64,000 nucleotides of DNA from Adiantum capillus-veneris (taxonomy: Eukaryota > Streptophyta > Polypodiopsida > Polypodiales > Pteridaceae): assembly GCA_014529385.2 (NCBI GenBank), contig CM043961.1, positions 16,038,478 to 16,102,477 on the forward strand, in the 5' to 3' direction. The notes beneath the pieces were generated by a model. That model had not been told where the DNA came from and did no database searches. It saw only the letters and a list, made by a program, of their open reading frames with translations. Shown piece after piece: positions 37,285 to 48,199 of this stretch (the first letter of the stretch is position 1; each line of letters begins with the position of its first letter). Made by a program: the position numbers and the translations under genes.

Positions 37285-38546
37285 TCATCTTCATTCTTGC
37301 CAAATCCCTCCTTCCATGTGCCTTCACAATCATGTAGGCCCTATCTTCACCCTTCATGTCAGCATTATCTGCATGATCTTCATCACCTCCCCGGCTCGTG
37401 CCCATGAAGCCCTCGTTGATAAGGGTCTCCTCTCCGCAACTCGCCTTGAAAACTCAAAAAGAGGACACAAAAAATTCTCAGAAAGAGTCCACTCTGACAC
37501 GGACTCCTTTATCTGGTTGTTGATGAAAATGACTATACTTGACCTTCTTGCCTTAGCTAGTGTAACTCCAACAGGCTTCTAGCCTTTTCTTGCCCAACCT
37601 TGTCGCTATATGACACGTGAAGGCATTAATGGTGGAGGTTTAATTTGTCGTTGATCGAACTTAGTCTTGCAAAAATACTAGCGCTTCCCCTACCAGATGC
37701 CCTTCGATCCCTGGACGTCATACCTCGAGGCACTCTATCTTAACCACCTAGGCTAGCACGTGACCCTGAGCTTGATGCGAGGTCATACGTATAAAAGTCT
37801 TGGCCCCCTATTGTGGCGATCCAACATCCTGGATCCCGCTTGTCTTGCAGATTGAGGCGCATTTGTTGATCCCTTTACTCCGCCCCCATATCACTTATAG
37901 ACGTGGCTTGCCAACCAAATCCAATGAATGGAGACACTCATATTTGCCTTTCCTAGCCAACAATGTTGTTTCAAAGCTGTATGTTGTAGCAGTCAACAAC
38001 CTAGTCACCGCTTGGAGGGGGGTACCCTGTGGGGTGCTCAGACAAGTGCGTAGTAGGATTTCACTTTGTTCAAATTTTACAAAATAGAGTAAAACTTAAT
38101 AGGGGTGGGACAAATCTACAAGGTAGTGGAGAGGCTCCAGCATGAGGACAACAGACATGTTAAAGGAAGCTAAGGAGTGGATCCTAGTTGTTGCATATAA
38201 TGGGATCACAATCTTGTAAGAGTCGCACGTGAAGGGAGGGGAAGATGTTGAAGCCCTGTGGGCATGGCTGATTATCCTACGGTCGAGAAGGTAGAGATGT
38301 TGACGATGGTGAATGTGTCGATCGAATTACCGTGGATTTTACTGCATCCAGCTCATTGAACCTTTTGATCGCACGCATTGTATGTGCGCTTGTGTCGCTA
38401 CTGTTGGAGGGCCTCTTCGTTCACTTTTGTAGTAGATCAAAACATTCCTGTAGCATTCACAAAAAATGTGGCACTCTTCTATTTCTTCAAGCCGGGCCAT
38501 TGATAACTAAGTGAATTGGTAGATGGACTGATGCGGCACTCACCTT

Positions 38547-38577
<31 letters not shown>

Positions 38578-40734
38578 TTGCCCAAGCATCTACCATGGCT
38601 TGATTATCTATGACCAGGGGCGTGCTTTGGGGGAGGTGTTTAGGGACAATGATAGATAGATAATATGTAGTTTGATGCTAAATGCTTCCTATTATGATTT
38701 AAGTTCATAGTATCTTGTTGGGTTTTGCTCGTTTTTATGATTGCTCGGAAAGGTTTTCTCGGAGTTTGAAATTCCCCCTTCCTTGTATATAAGTATTTCT
38801 ACTCCATTAATTCCCCCATGTTGGGTTTGTCACATTATAGTAGATCATTTTCACTCCATTCTTGTATTTTTACAAACCCATATGTGTACGATCAGTGTAA
38901 ACTGGAGTTACCATATTTAGTCGCCTAAGCTTCACATTAGAATGTCTAGCTTTGGCAACTTTTTCTCAGTATCGACATCAACCTTATCCTTGGTGGCTAT
39001 TAAACCCCACTTGTCCACAATATAGAATTTTGCACAACTAAATACATGGCTCCCTCGTCATTGAAGTATCGATTGCAGCTATAGTTCACAGAAACTATGT
39101 CCTTGAACTTGCTCGGTCTCTGTTCTAAAAAATGGGGAATAGTCACTTATGAAACGCACAAAAACTCTATCACTCTCTTTCCACCACAAAATGGTCTGCA
39201 AGCACACACATCCGCCGGCATCGACACACACACAAAGAGCAAGAGAGAAGAGGGGGGGAAGGGGAAAAGCAACACTGAGAGGGGAGAATGGCTTGATCTT
39301 GCTCAGTATAACACTTTTATAAACACCACAATGCCAAAATAGTGAGCATCACAAAAAACTAGCCCCTAGGGCTCCTCATTTGGCTCTCACAGATCACTAA
39401 CTGTACAAAAAGGCCCCCAAATGACTAAAAAAGGTTGTTTTATAGGGGTCTTTATCCATTTTTAGCATCTTTAATTTCATTGGACAGTTAGTTGGCAATT
39501 CAGACAAGCTTTGAAGCCTCCTTGACCGACTCTCCACCTATTTCCCTTTTTGCCACACTCACACATGACTTCAAGGAGGGGGGCCTAGGCTTCAACTTTG
39601 AAAGGGGGACCCCTTTGCATGAATGCAAACTTACAGGCCCATTTTCCACATCAATACACCAGCATCAAAGCCGCCAATGGCATCGGCCCCCACAAAGTCC
39701 GCCATTGTGCGCTCAAGAGCACCTCCATAGGCCACACACAGTGCCCACAAGCAAGGCATCGTAGCCCACGCCATGAGGAGCTCCCCCTTTTTTCTTGGAT
39801 ACCTAATGCTATGGAAAAATTCTATATATATGGTGTGCAACTCTAGCTCACCACTCCCCGTGTGGGATCTTGAAGCGGCCACGTGGTGGACCCTTAGCTA
39901 CTGAGCCCTCCACAATTTTAGAAAACCTCCATAAAACCTCATCAAAAACTAGTTACCTCTCCCAACTTTGGAAATCTCCCAAATTTTAACCACATGCCCA
40001 ATCACCAACCTGTAAATCCTAGGTGAAATCCCATCATATCGTCTTTGATTCTCAAAAAACTTGCTCTCCTCCGACCCCTTTACAACTTCGAATGACGTGC
40101 TCAAATTTAGAAGGAAATCACATGTACACATTCCCCCGTTAATTGCTACTACCTTCAACCTGACGTATCTTAGCAACCGAGAGCCCGATTGACGAGCCAT
40201 CAATTTGTGATGATTTGACATGTCACATAGTACCCATAGGAATCTTGGCAAGGCTAATAAAGCTCTAGATTGCACGTCTACCAAGGCGGTCGACTTGCCC
40301 CAAAACTGGCCCTTTGCAAACCTATTCATCCACAACTTGCCCATCTGAGATCCGATTGAGCATCCAAAAAGACTGACATCAGCTCTAAGAAATTTTCTAC
40401 AACTGTCCTATCTATCAGGGATATGCAAACCCTTCCACCTTTATACTATGATATCTTTCACTCTAGAGCTCTGTTTGAGGAACTGTTTAGGACCTGCTTG
40501 TAGAGCATTTCAATGACCACATTACAAGGCATCATCCTTGTACTTTGAACACCTTTCTATACCATCCTAATTGGCCTATCTTGGAGCCTTCTTGACCTAA
40601 GAAACCACATCATGCATTCATCTCATATATCACTTACCTGCCAAAGGTCTTTATACATGCTTCAACACTTTGACATGCACATGTAGCCAAACATAGCATT
40701 GCATTGATTGCCAACAACACAAAAGCTATGGAGG
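37281..40734. other. Unassigned, moderately GC-balanced stretch
   Basis: No domain recognised. It holds a short CA run (38,547-38,574) and open frames of up to 131 codons (minus 39,949-40,344; plus 37,316-37,582, 37,800-38,087, 39,492-39,764) that overlap on both strands and match nothing I know. Confidence 0.45.
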
Positions 40735-41130
40735 TTGGGAGAGATTCAAAAGGAGGATTTATGGTAGGAGATCAACAAGCTACTTGAGGCAAGTTTTATC
40801 TATTCGATAAAGGAGTCTGAGTGGGTTTCACCTGTTATTACACCAAAGAAGAATGGGAAGTGGAGAGTGTGTGTAGACTATAAGCCTTTGAATATTGCCA
40901 TAAAGCGGAATTGCTATCCTTTGCCGAGTAGAAAGGCACAGGGGGTATTCCATCATGGATGGTTTTTAAGGATTTGTTTCGATCGGTACTACTTTGGAGG
41001 ATCAATTGAAGACCACTTTCATTTCACCATGGGGGTGCTTTGCCTACCACAGGATGCCTTTTGGTTTGGTGAATGCTTATGCAACATTTCAGGAGTGGAT
41101 GAATAAGGTGTTCGGGCCATACTTGGGTAA
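40735..41130 (+). pseudogene. Ty3/gypsy reverse transcriptase fragment
   Basis: The plus strand reads EINKLLEASFIYSIKESEWV, then SPVITPKKNGKWRVCVDYKP and LNIAIKRNCYPLP, the gypsy RT fingers. A damaged, shortened segment follows where FSKLDLRSGY should be. In another frame EDQLKTTFISPWGCFAYHRM, PFGLVNAYATFQEWMN and KVFGPYLGKFI follow. The YVDD box would come next, but the match ends at ~41,130. A stop, a frameshift and an internal loss make it nonfunctional. It resembles the RTs at 11.7 and 52.4 kb. Confidence 0.88.
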
Positions 41131-41778
41131 GTTCATCAGTAGCGATCCATACCATCTTTGTGAATCTTTGCCCCTTGTTCGTTTTCAGATTGAAATTTTA
41201 AGTGCATAAGATTCGTGGTTGGTGCCGGTTGGGATGGTACCGCTCCCATTGTTGTTCCCTCTTTGAAACTCACACTCTTGAATTCGTTAGCCATATAGGT
41301 GTATGATCTCTCTAAAGATGTATCAGAAAGAATTTTCTCTATGATGGACTCTAAGGTCGGAAAAGTTCTTTAATTTTAATACTCTCTTCTATTGAAATAT
41401 GACTAGATTGGTCTCTAATAGTAGGGTTTCTACTCTGGTATAGTCTACGTAATCGCAAAAAAATCAAGAAAACACTCTTGCAAAAACCTTGACCAGTTAC
41501 CTTATGTGATTCATCCAATCCTCCGATTGATATCACTTTGAGCCACACACTCTAGCTCTTATAATCCATATAAAAAACACTTGGTGGGTATGAGTTTATA
41601 GCGGCTCTATTAGTCAAAATCTGAAACCAGCAAAATTTTATCGCACTTTGACAAAAAAAAAATATTTTGCTTGTAAAATAAGCAAATCAACTTCAAATTC
41701 AATTTTGAAAAGACCGATATGCTCCTAGGGACTAGTGCTAGCTATGGAACAAGTCCGGACTTAATCTGTGACAAAAGA
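41131..41778. other. Unassigned
   Basis: No gene recognised. Confidence 0.5.
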
Positions 41779-42650
41779 ACACGGATCGCGATCCATGTAC
41801 CTTTGTGTCAGAAGTAGTTGAAACTTGGTACACAACTTACTGATCCTAGCCTACTGATCCTAGCTATATGATCTTTGTCCAATTTGGATCAGTTTTGGTC
41901 ACCCAAAAGTCAAATCCTAGGTCTACTTGGCGATTTTTGGTCTTAAAGTGCTTTTACCCCCTTTTGACCCACTTATTGAACTTTTTTGGCTCCCTTGCTA
42001 TTGAAGTTTTTTTTGTAATGCTCTCTGCTACAAGCTTGTGTGGTCTCTGTTCAAAAAATCAAAAAAGGTACATGGACCCCAGTCCATGTTCCATCAGATC
42101 TTGACCCCAAATTTGTCATGACGATTACTTGTAGTTTCAGTGGTCTACTCCACAACTTTGTTTTGAATTTGAATGACTTTTTGTTAACCAAAAGCAAAAT
42201 TTTGTGTTTGTCTGCATTTTTTGACTGGGTGCTGGTCTGTTCATGATTTGAGTAACTTTTTTTGTAATTTTTGCTCTTTTGCCTTTAGGGAAAGTTGTTT
42301 GAAATGATGTTAGCTATCTACTCCTCAAATCTTAGTCTCAGATGTTGAAAAGGTACATAGATTGCATGTTTGACAGCCGTTTGACATGAAACTTAGTCAT
42401 CAGAATGTTTATACCTATAGAGGTCAATTCTTACCCCTTTTTGAATTTGAATCTCTAAAAGTTGAAAAACCCAAATTTTGGTCAAGTTCCAAAGCTTTTG
42501 CAATTTTGGTCCAATTTCTTCATTTTGAGTGTGTTTTCAATGTAGATTTCACTCCAAAATTGTGTATTCAGCTGCTAGGAACCTCCCTTGACCCACTAGT
42601 ATCAGTCTCTGTTCAATATGCCACAGAGGTACATGGATCGCAATCCATGT
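41779..42650. repeat. Palindrome-bearing repeat array, 4 units
   Basis: Palindromic cores begin at 41,779 (ACACGGATCGCGATCCATG), 42,070 (ACATGGACCCCAGTCCATG), 42,355 (half decayed) and 42,631 (ACATGGATCGCAATCCATG), spaced 291, 285 and 276. In the second core both arms changed together (GGAC/GTCC), which keeps the symmetry. Most cores are flanked by GGT on one side and TTCC on the other. Confidence 0.8.
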
Positions 42651-42893
42651 TCCTCCACCAAATAGGATAAAACTTTCCAGCTTGCTTCTCTTGGGTTTGG
42701 TTATCCCCTGTTTTCACAAATGTTTGGGTTTTGATTAGATTTCAAGCTCTGACCATCAAACTTCTAAATTTTCAGAGTTATGGTCTCACTTACCAAAATA
42801 TGGTTTTTTGCAATTTTTGCCCTGAACTTTTTAACCCAATTTGATGGTAGTGTTTGATACTTAGCCTACTCCTAAGTGCTAAATCGAGAGGCG

Positions 42894-42894
<1 letters not shown>

Positions 42895-42929
<35 letters not shown>

Positions 42930-43162
42930 CACTCAATAACTATGTGACTATCACGTGAGTGCAGCATAAGCGGTTATTAAATTTCATTTTTCTTTGAGTT
43001 TCACATACAGATGGGTACCATAAAATGGAATTGGAAAAAAAATTGCAGATTGAATAGGAAAAGGTGCATTTGATTTGCCAAAATTTCATAGATAAGCAGT
43101 TTTTAAAATAGTTCTTGAATGTACATAATATACACATTTCTTACATAGTGATCCCCCCCCCC
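42895..43162 (-). repeat. G-run/C-run bounded repeat, copy 2
   Basis: 34 G at the left (42,895-42,928), GTCACTCAATAACTATGTGA next, and AGTGAT plus a C-run at the right. Reverse-complemented it aligns with 25,809-26,058. Its right C-run was the landing site of Copia-A and continues at 46,847-46,855. Confidence 0.65.
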
Positions 43163-43349
43163 TGTTGGGGTATAGGCGCCTGTGCCTTGCCCGGCCGCCC
43201 AGAGTCTGGGCGCCCACTGACTTGTATACCTTATACATAGCATAAGTGTATAGGGGGCTGCTCACTCTTTTGAGTCTCCCCACCCACATCGTGTCTGTCT
43301 CCTTCTCTCTCTCTCACTCTCCGTCTGTGGTGCTCCCCGATCCCCTTCA
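43163..43349 (+). repeat. Copia-A 5' LTR
   Basis: 187 bp, identical to 46,660-46,846. Contains a CT-rich part near its end. Confidence 0.95.
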
Positions 43350-43351
43350 AT

Positions 43352-43363
43352 TGGTATCAGAGC
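43352..43363 (+). promoter_or_regulatory. Copia-A primer binding site
   Basis: TGGTATCAGAGC, two bases after the LTR. Confidence 0.95.
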
Positions 43364-44750
43364 TATGGTGACCGCGGAGACCACGACGGCTTTGAGAGCT
43401 TCGAGGCGATAGCTCGCTCGCTCTCGACGGTGGAGTTCGATCGCGGAGTTTCACGGAGAGCGATTTTAGCTTGAGGAGCATTGTCTTTGGAGCTTAGGAG
43501 CTTGGTGTGGTCAAGCTTGGTCGAGGAGGCGGTTGCGGCTTCCTTGGTGAGAGGAGCTTTTGAGCTCAGTGGAGCTCGTTAGAGAAGTGCTCGGCGGAGG
43601 AGAGCTTGACATTCGAGTGCTTGGATGCTGTTGTGGCAGAGATCTTGTGTTGGAGCTTGCATTGAGAGGACATTGCATCACGCAGAGTGGAGCAAGAGCA
43701 GGTTCAAGACTGTGTGCAGCTCGTTTTTGCCATTTTCGGGCTCTAAAACGCAGTTTTTCGCGTAGCTCCGTCATACAGAGTCAGATCTACATGATCCAGG
43801 AGTCTAGGTCAGGGTTTTGGCACGCTCCGGACGCGATGGTGATGTCTATTTGCTGAAATTATGCTTTGAATTACAGCAGGTACAGTAGCAAGTTTATTTG
43901 TGCACTTTCGGGTCCCAAAAACACTGTTTTTGGCATAGCTTTCACACCCGGACTCGGATACATATGATCCAGGAGTCTACCTTGGGGTTTTGGCACTCTC
44001 CGGACGCACTCGTCATATCAGAATTGTAAAATTCTGAATGCTGAATTTTCTGCAGCAGCAGTTGTTTATTGCGTGTCGAGGATTCCACACATGGTTTGCT
44101 CTCAGATGTGAGAGTGATATTTGCTGCAAGTTTCCTCACAGGTGGGAGGATACGATGTATGCCTTATGTGGTTTGATGCTCAGGGAGACTAATGTGATTG
44201 CATTTTGAGCTCGGCAATGTATGCCTCGAGCATGTTTTTTGGCAGTCACAGGTAGAGCAGATATTTGTGTACTAGATTTGCAGGTGTTTGCAATGATGTA
44301 TGCAAAGTGTGGAGATTGGTGCATGCATTTGGAGTATGGTTTGATGCGCTTTGGTTGCTCATGGTTTTGAGCGTGCAGTCAGTTTGGTTACTGGTTTTGT
44401 GGCCGTTTTACTGACGAAACTCTGGCGAAATTTTTCCAGGAGTTTTATGCGCATCATTTATGCGATCTAGGTAGAGATTGCGGGTTGCACTCAACATTTG
44501 CGTGCGGTGTTCTCTGCATGTGGGAGATTTGTGCGTGTATATGCATCGATACCGCACAGTGTGGGCTTGGTGATTAGCTCACAGATTGCAGTGTGATACT
44601 AGAGCAGGCGAGGCTTGTATTGACATTGCGGGAGCTCTATTTTGGAGTGTGTCTCACAGGTTTTACATTGTGTTTCTGGCCATATTGGTAGACAGTTTCC
44701 AGGTGTTGTTGGTGAGGTGGTTTTGCTTTCTAGTTTGCTACATTGTGCTC
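43364..44750 (+). other. Copia-A leader
   Basis: About 1.4 kb without copia coding. Two related segments (about 43,735-43,830 and 43,905-44,010) share GATCCAGGAGTCTA and TTTTGGCAC.CTCCGGACGC, a diverged internal duplication. A frame open from 44,586 would add 55 residues before gag, but conserved sequence starts at 44,751. Confidence 0.7.
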
Positions 44751-46052
44751 ATGACAGAGACAGGTGATCGATCAGATTGTGACCTCTCACAGATACGCAT
44801 GTTTGATGGGTCAGACTTTGCGGCATGGAGAGAGTGTATGCTTGATGCATTGACACAGCGAGGGTTGCATCGACCATTGAGTGGTGATGCAGGTAGACCT
44901 TCAAACATGTCTGACGATCAGTGGCAGGAGCTAGAGGAGATGGCACTATCTACACTCTCTTTGCACCTTGTGGAATCTGTATATGCTCTTGTTATGTATG
45001 AGACTACTTCGAGAGCACTTTGGCGCAGATTACATGATATGTATGATAGATCTGAGTCATCAAGGACTCATGTGAGACATGTACATTCACGAGTACGCCG
45101 ACAGGTGACATGTTGGTATTGTGGTCATTCTGGACACGTTAGACGGCGCTGTTTTCGTCGTATGCGGCATCGTAGGAGACATGGCAGTCTCAGAGATGTA
45201 TGTAGTGATGCCATGGACTCAGTTGCTTTGACAGTTGATGCAGATGTAGTGTCGGAGTATACTAGTGACGGGGATGTCACTTTTACCTCGAGCTATGCAC
45301 GAGATGCTATACATGTGGATAGTGCACTCCCTTCGCAGTGGTTGCTAGACGCAGATGCTATGTTTCATGTCACGTCGCATCGTGCATGGTTTTGTAGCTA
45401 TTCTAGCGGAATGCTTGGCAGTGTACGTTTGACGGATGGATCGGTGCATGCGATAGCAGGTGCAGGAGATGTGAGACTGTCATTACCGAGTGGTGCATCT
45501 TACTTGTTACGACATGTGCGCTATGTACCAGATTTGACAGTGAGTTTGATCTCGATTGGTCAGCTAAGAGATTGTGGATGTCAGATTTCGCTACGAGAGC
45601 GAGATTTTGTGATGCATTTGGGTTCGCTAGTGATTGCGAGAGGTGCCAGGAGTGGTACACGTTACCCATTGCATGTGGATCACGCGAGAGACGGTGTTGT
45701 CTCTGTGATCATGCATCCAGGTAGACAGCGAGAGAGCAGGCGAGTCTCTTTTGCTTGTGGGTTGCAGGATGCTTTGCATGGAGTGCAGAGTAGTGAGCTC
45801 GTTGTGCACACAGTTGGGGCACGACTTGAGCAGTCACACAGAGAGGTGACAGAGTCAGACATGCATGCTTTGCTAGTGACTGAGCAAAGCAGAGAGTCAG
45901 TTGTGCGAGATACTTCTATGCAGGATAGACAGGTAGAGCGGTCTTGCTCTAGTGAGTCACGACAGGAGGACGTTGTGCAAGAGTCTATACATACGGAGTT
46001 AGAGCATGAGAGCTCTAGTGAGTCACAGCAGATTGAGTGGTCATGTTTGTAG
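44751..46052 (+). CDS. Copia-A gag-protease, shortened (433 codons)
   Basis: Starts MTETGDRSDCDL. The gag domain begins IRMFDGSDFAAWRECMLDAL and reaches SRALWRRLHDMYDRSES. The rest of the usual gag domain is missing, so the zinc knuckle CWYCGHSGHVRRRC (CX2CX4HX4C, residues 121-134) follows after ~20 residues. An Arg/His-rich stretch comes next. The protease site is WLLDADAMFHVTSHRAWF: the catalytic Asp is kept but canonical DSG is DAD, so activity is doubtful. The pre-integrase strand (LRHVRYVPDLTVSLISIGQL) is good. The tail is Glu/Ser-rich and unmatched. The frame is open to a TAG at 46,050. The start is chosen because conserved sequence begins there. Confidence 0.85.
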   Translation: MTETGDRSDCDLSQIRMFDGSDFAAWRECMLDALTQRGLHRPLSGDAGRPSNMSDDQWQELEEMALSTLSLHLVESVYALVMYETTSRALWRRLHDMYDRSESSRTHVRHVHSRVRRQVTCWYCGHSGHVRRRCFRRMRHRRRHGSLRDVCSDAMDSVALTVDADVVSEYTSDGDVTFTSSYARDAIHVDSALPSQWLLDADAMFHVTSHRAWFCSYSSGMLGSVRLTDGSVHAIAGAGDVRLSLPSGASYLLRHVRYVPDLTVSLISIGQLRDCGCQISLRERDFVMHLGSLVIARGARSGTRYPLHVDHARDGVVSVIMHPGRQRESRRVSFACGLQDALHGVQSSELVVHTVGARLEQSHREVTESDMHALLVTEQSRESVVRDTSMQDRQVERSCSSESRQEDVVQESIHTELEHESSSESQQIEWSCL

Positions 46053-46055
46053 TGG

Positions 46056-46580
46056 ATGATTGCAGAGGAGGCTGAGATGTCAGCGGTTATGCAGTCATTC
46101 CTTTCTATGCTCGACAGTGAGCATGGGGATATAGTTGTGCAGGATATGTCTTCCAGCAGACACCTAGAGCAGCTGGTTTGCTCTGAGGTTGCACGACAGG
46201 TTGATGCGTCTTTTGCGGACAGTCAGGAGATGCATGTGGCTGACACGCCTTGTCAGTCAGAGATGCCTATTGCCAGGGATATATATGTTGATGCATGCTC
46301 CGTAGAGCTAGCAGGGCCCGCTAGCATTGCATCGGCATTCGGTGGTCTCATGTATGAGATGTTGATCATGAGACCGGATATCGCAGCTGCAGTGGGAGCA
46401 TTTGCAGTTGGGGTTGTCAGTCGTTCGATGACTGATCTTGGCATAGAGCATAGGGGAGGTTTGCAGGTATTGCGTACATACTTGCAGTACGTGTGCGGTA
46501 CGTGTGGTGGTGTATGGACTTACACGGGAGCAGGACAGCCGGATGCACACGATCACAGCCAGCCAGTGGGCATCGGTTGA
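46056..46580 (+). CDS. Copia-A second frame with RT-connection fragment
   Basis: 174 codons in the same frame as gag-protease, separated only by TAG and one TGG codon, so a single nonsense change or stop readthrough would join them. The first ~80 residues are unmatched. Then comes copia sequence from between RT and RNase H: SAFGGLMYEML, MRPDIAAAVG, VGVVSRSMTDLGIEHRGGLQ and VLRTYLQYVCGT. No catalytic residue of RT or RNase H is present. Probably not an enzyme. Confidence 0.7.
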   Translation: MIAEEAEMSAVMQSFLSMLDSEHGDIVVQDMSSSRHLEQLVCSEVARQVDASFADSQEMHVADTPCQSEMPIARDIYVDACSVELAGPASIASAFGGLMYEMLIMRPDIAAAVGAFAVGVVSRSMTDLGIEHRGGLQVLRTYLQYVCGTCGGVWTYTGAGQPDAHDHSQPVGIG

Positions 46581-46627
46581 GAGCGGTTTTCTCTCACCTT
46601 TTTTAGTCTTTAGACTAGGTTCCCTTG

Positions 46628-46659
46628 CTTAAAGGCACAGTCGCCTTTAAGTGGGAGGT
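46628..46659 (+). promoter_or_regulatory. Copia-A polypurine tract with overlapping hairpin
   Basis: AAGTGGGAGGT precedes the 3' LTR. CTTAAAGGC (46,628-46,636) pairs perfectly with GCCTTTAAG (46,643-46,651), so the stem overlaps the tract start. Confidence 0.85.
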
Positions 46660-46846
46660 TGTTGGGGTATAGGCGCCTGTGCCTTGCCCGGCCGCCCAGA
46701 GTCTGGGCGCCCACTGACTTGTATACCTTATACATAGCATAAGTGTATAGGGGGCTGCTCACTCTTTTGAGTCTCCCCACCCACATCGTGTCTGTCTCCT
46801 TCTCTCTCTCTCACTCTCCGTCTGTGGTGCTCCCCGATCCCCTTCA
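46660..46846 (+). repeat. Copia-A 3' LTR
   Basis: 187 bp; followed by nine C. Confidence 0.95.
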
Positions 46847-46855
46847 CCCCCCCCC

Positions 46856-47398
46856 TGAGGTTGAAATGAATCTAGGAACAAAAACAAACAAACAGTGCAA
46901 AATTGAAATTGAAATGGATGATGGAACAATACTTTCAATGCATCAAGAAAAATGCAGAATAAAACGCCTTTCATATCTCACTCAAAACTCTCTATGCCTC
47001 TCAAGAGTAGATCTAGTAAGTCCCCGACTTCTAGCCTCTAGTCTACCTGCTTGACTGCTAACGTGTAAACAAAACGGATATCAAAAACTAAAGACAAGAA
47101 TGCTACAATGGCGACTAGGTCACTCACCACCTAAGGATCACTATCCCTAGCAATGACGCCATTGTAAGTGGGTGGCCACATTCAGATGTCTGCAACATAG
47201 TTGTCTGGCACTAACATATTGTCAATACTCAAGGAAGCGACTCAGATGGGACACAAAGACTCTTTGAGGGTGTCAACCTCAAGAAATGAACCTACAAAAT
47301 AACGCCATCTTTAGCACTAGCAAATCTATCACTTTCTTCTCGAGTAATTTGCCTACGTCATGTCTCACCGCTCTAGGTTGTTGTGCCATTTCGGCACT
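46856..47398. other. Unassigned
   Basis: No gene; only short frames. Confidence 0.5.
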
Positions 47399-47634
47399 CG
47401 ACGGACTCGAAATGCAACAAAACTATAGGAGGAGGTCTAAGAGGTCTAGGGGCACTATCCTACCAAGTCTAGTTGCAATCTAGCAAGGTACCAAAATCAA
47501 GATCCATCATGATTTCGACGGACTCAAAATGCAACAAAACTTTAGGAGGAGGTCTAAGAGGTCTAGGGGCACTATCCTACCAAGTCTAGTTGCAATCTAG
47601 CAAGGTACCAAAATCAAGATCCATCATGATTAAG
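47399..47634. repeat. 117-bp tandem duplication, near identical
   Basis: Copies 47,399-47,515 and 47,516-47,632, with ACGGACTC at 47,401 and 47,518. Two or three differences were seen. Confidence 0.93.
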
Positions 47635-48199
47635 ATCATGAAAAGTGAAACAGAACTATCCAGAAAGGTCGCCCTATGGTCTAGGAACACTCTTTTATGG
47701 TCAAAACGTCAAATAAAAACCATTTATGTACTCAAAATAGCAGATTTAGATCGTAGATAAGCAATTCATGAACCACATCAAAATTGAGAATGATTATACT
47801 TAACTTAAAGAGCACAAGACAAGGAACACAATGCAATTGTCGGAATCAAATTTGGATTATCAGAGCTTGAGAATACTCGATTACAAAATTCTTAAGAGTA
47901 GCTGCTCTCACTCCTTGCTCAAAAGCTCTCCAAAACTTTAGATAATGATACAAAGGTTATGTTCAAACTTAAAAAATTGAACTTTATACCTAGGGTTCTT
48001 TTGGCCAGTGGTCGGCTTACAAGGCTAAACTCAAGACAAGAGACTATAATTCAGATTTTATAGTGATATGGCTCAAGAACCATGTGGCTCAATATCACTG
48101 CTTTTTTTAACAAGGATTCCTTGAGGAAAAAATAATAGGATTACAAGAATGATGGCTTGGACTAGGAGGGTGCTTGTTGGGTCCATCTTCTAACAACAT
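47635..48199. other. Unassigned
   Basis: No domain recognised before the integrase. Confidence 0.5.

Larger units (their letters stand above)
43163..46846 (+). mobile_element. Copia-A, young non-autonomous copia element
   Basis: A complete 3.7-kb LTR retrotransposon. The two 187-bp LTRs (TGTTGGGGT to CCCCTTCA) are identical by eye, so insertion is recent. Primer site and polypurine tract are intact. Insertion was within a run of C: ten C lie before and nine after, consistent with a 5-bp CCCCC duplication. The interior codes only for shortened gag, protease and a scrap of the RT connection; integrase, RT palm and RNase H are missing. It is GC-richer than its surroundings. Movement would need enzymes from a related full-length element. 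Confidence 0.95.

Noticed and set aside
39949-40344. 131-codon minus frame
   Set aside because: No known motif, overlapping frames on the other strand, no neighbouring coding signal; treated as chance.
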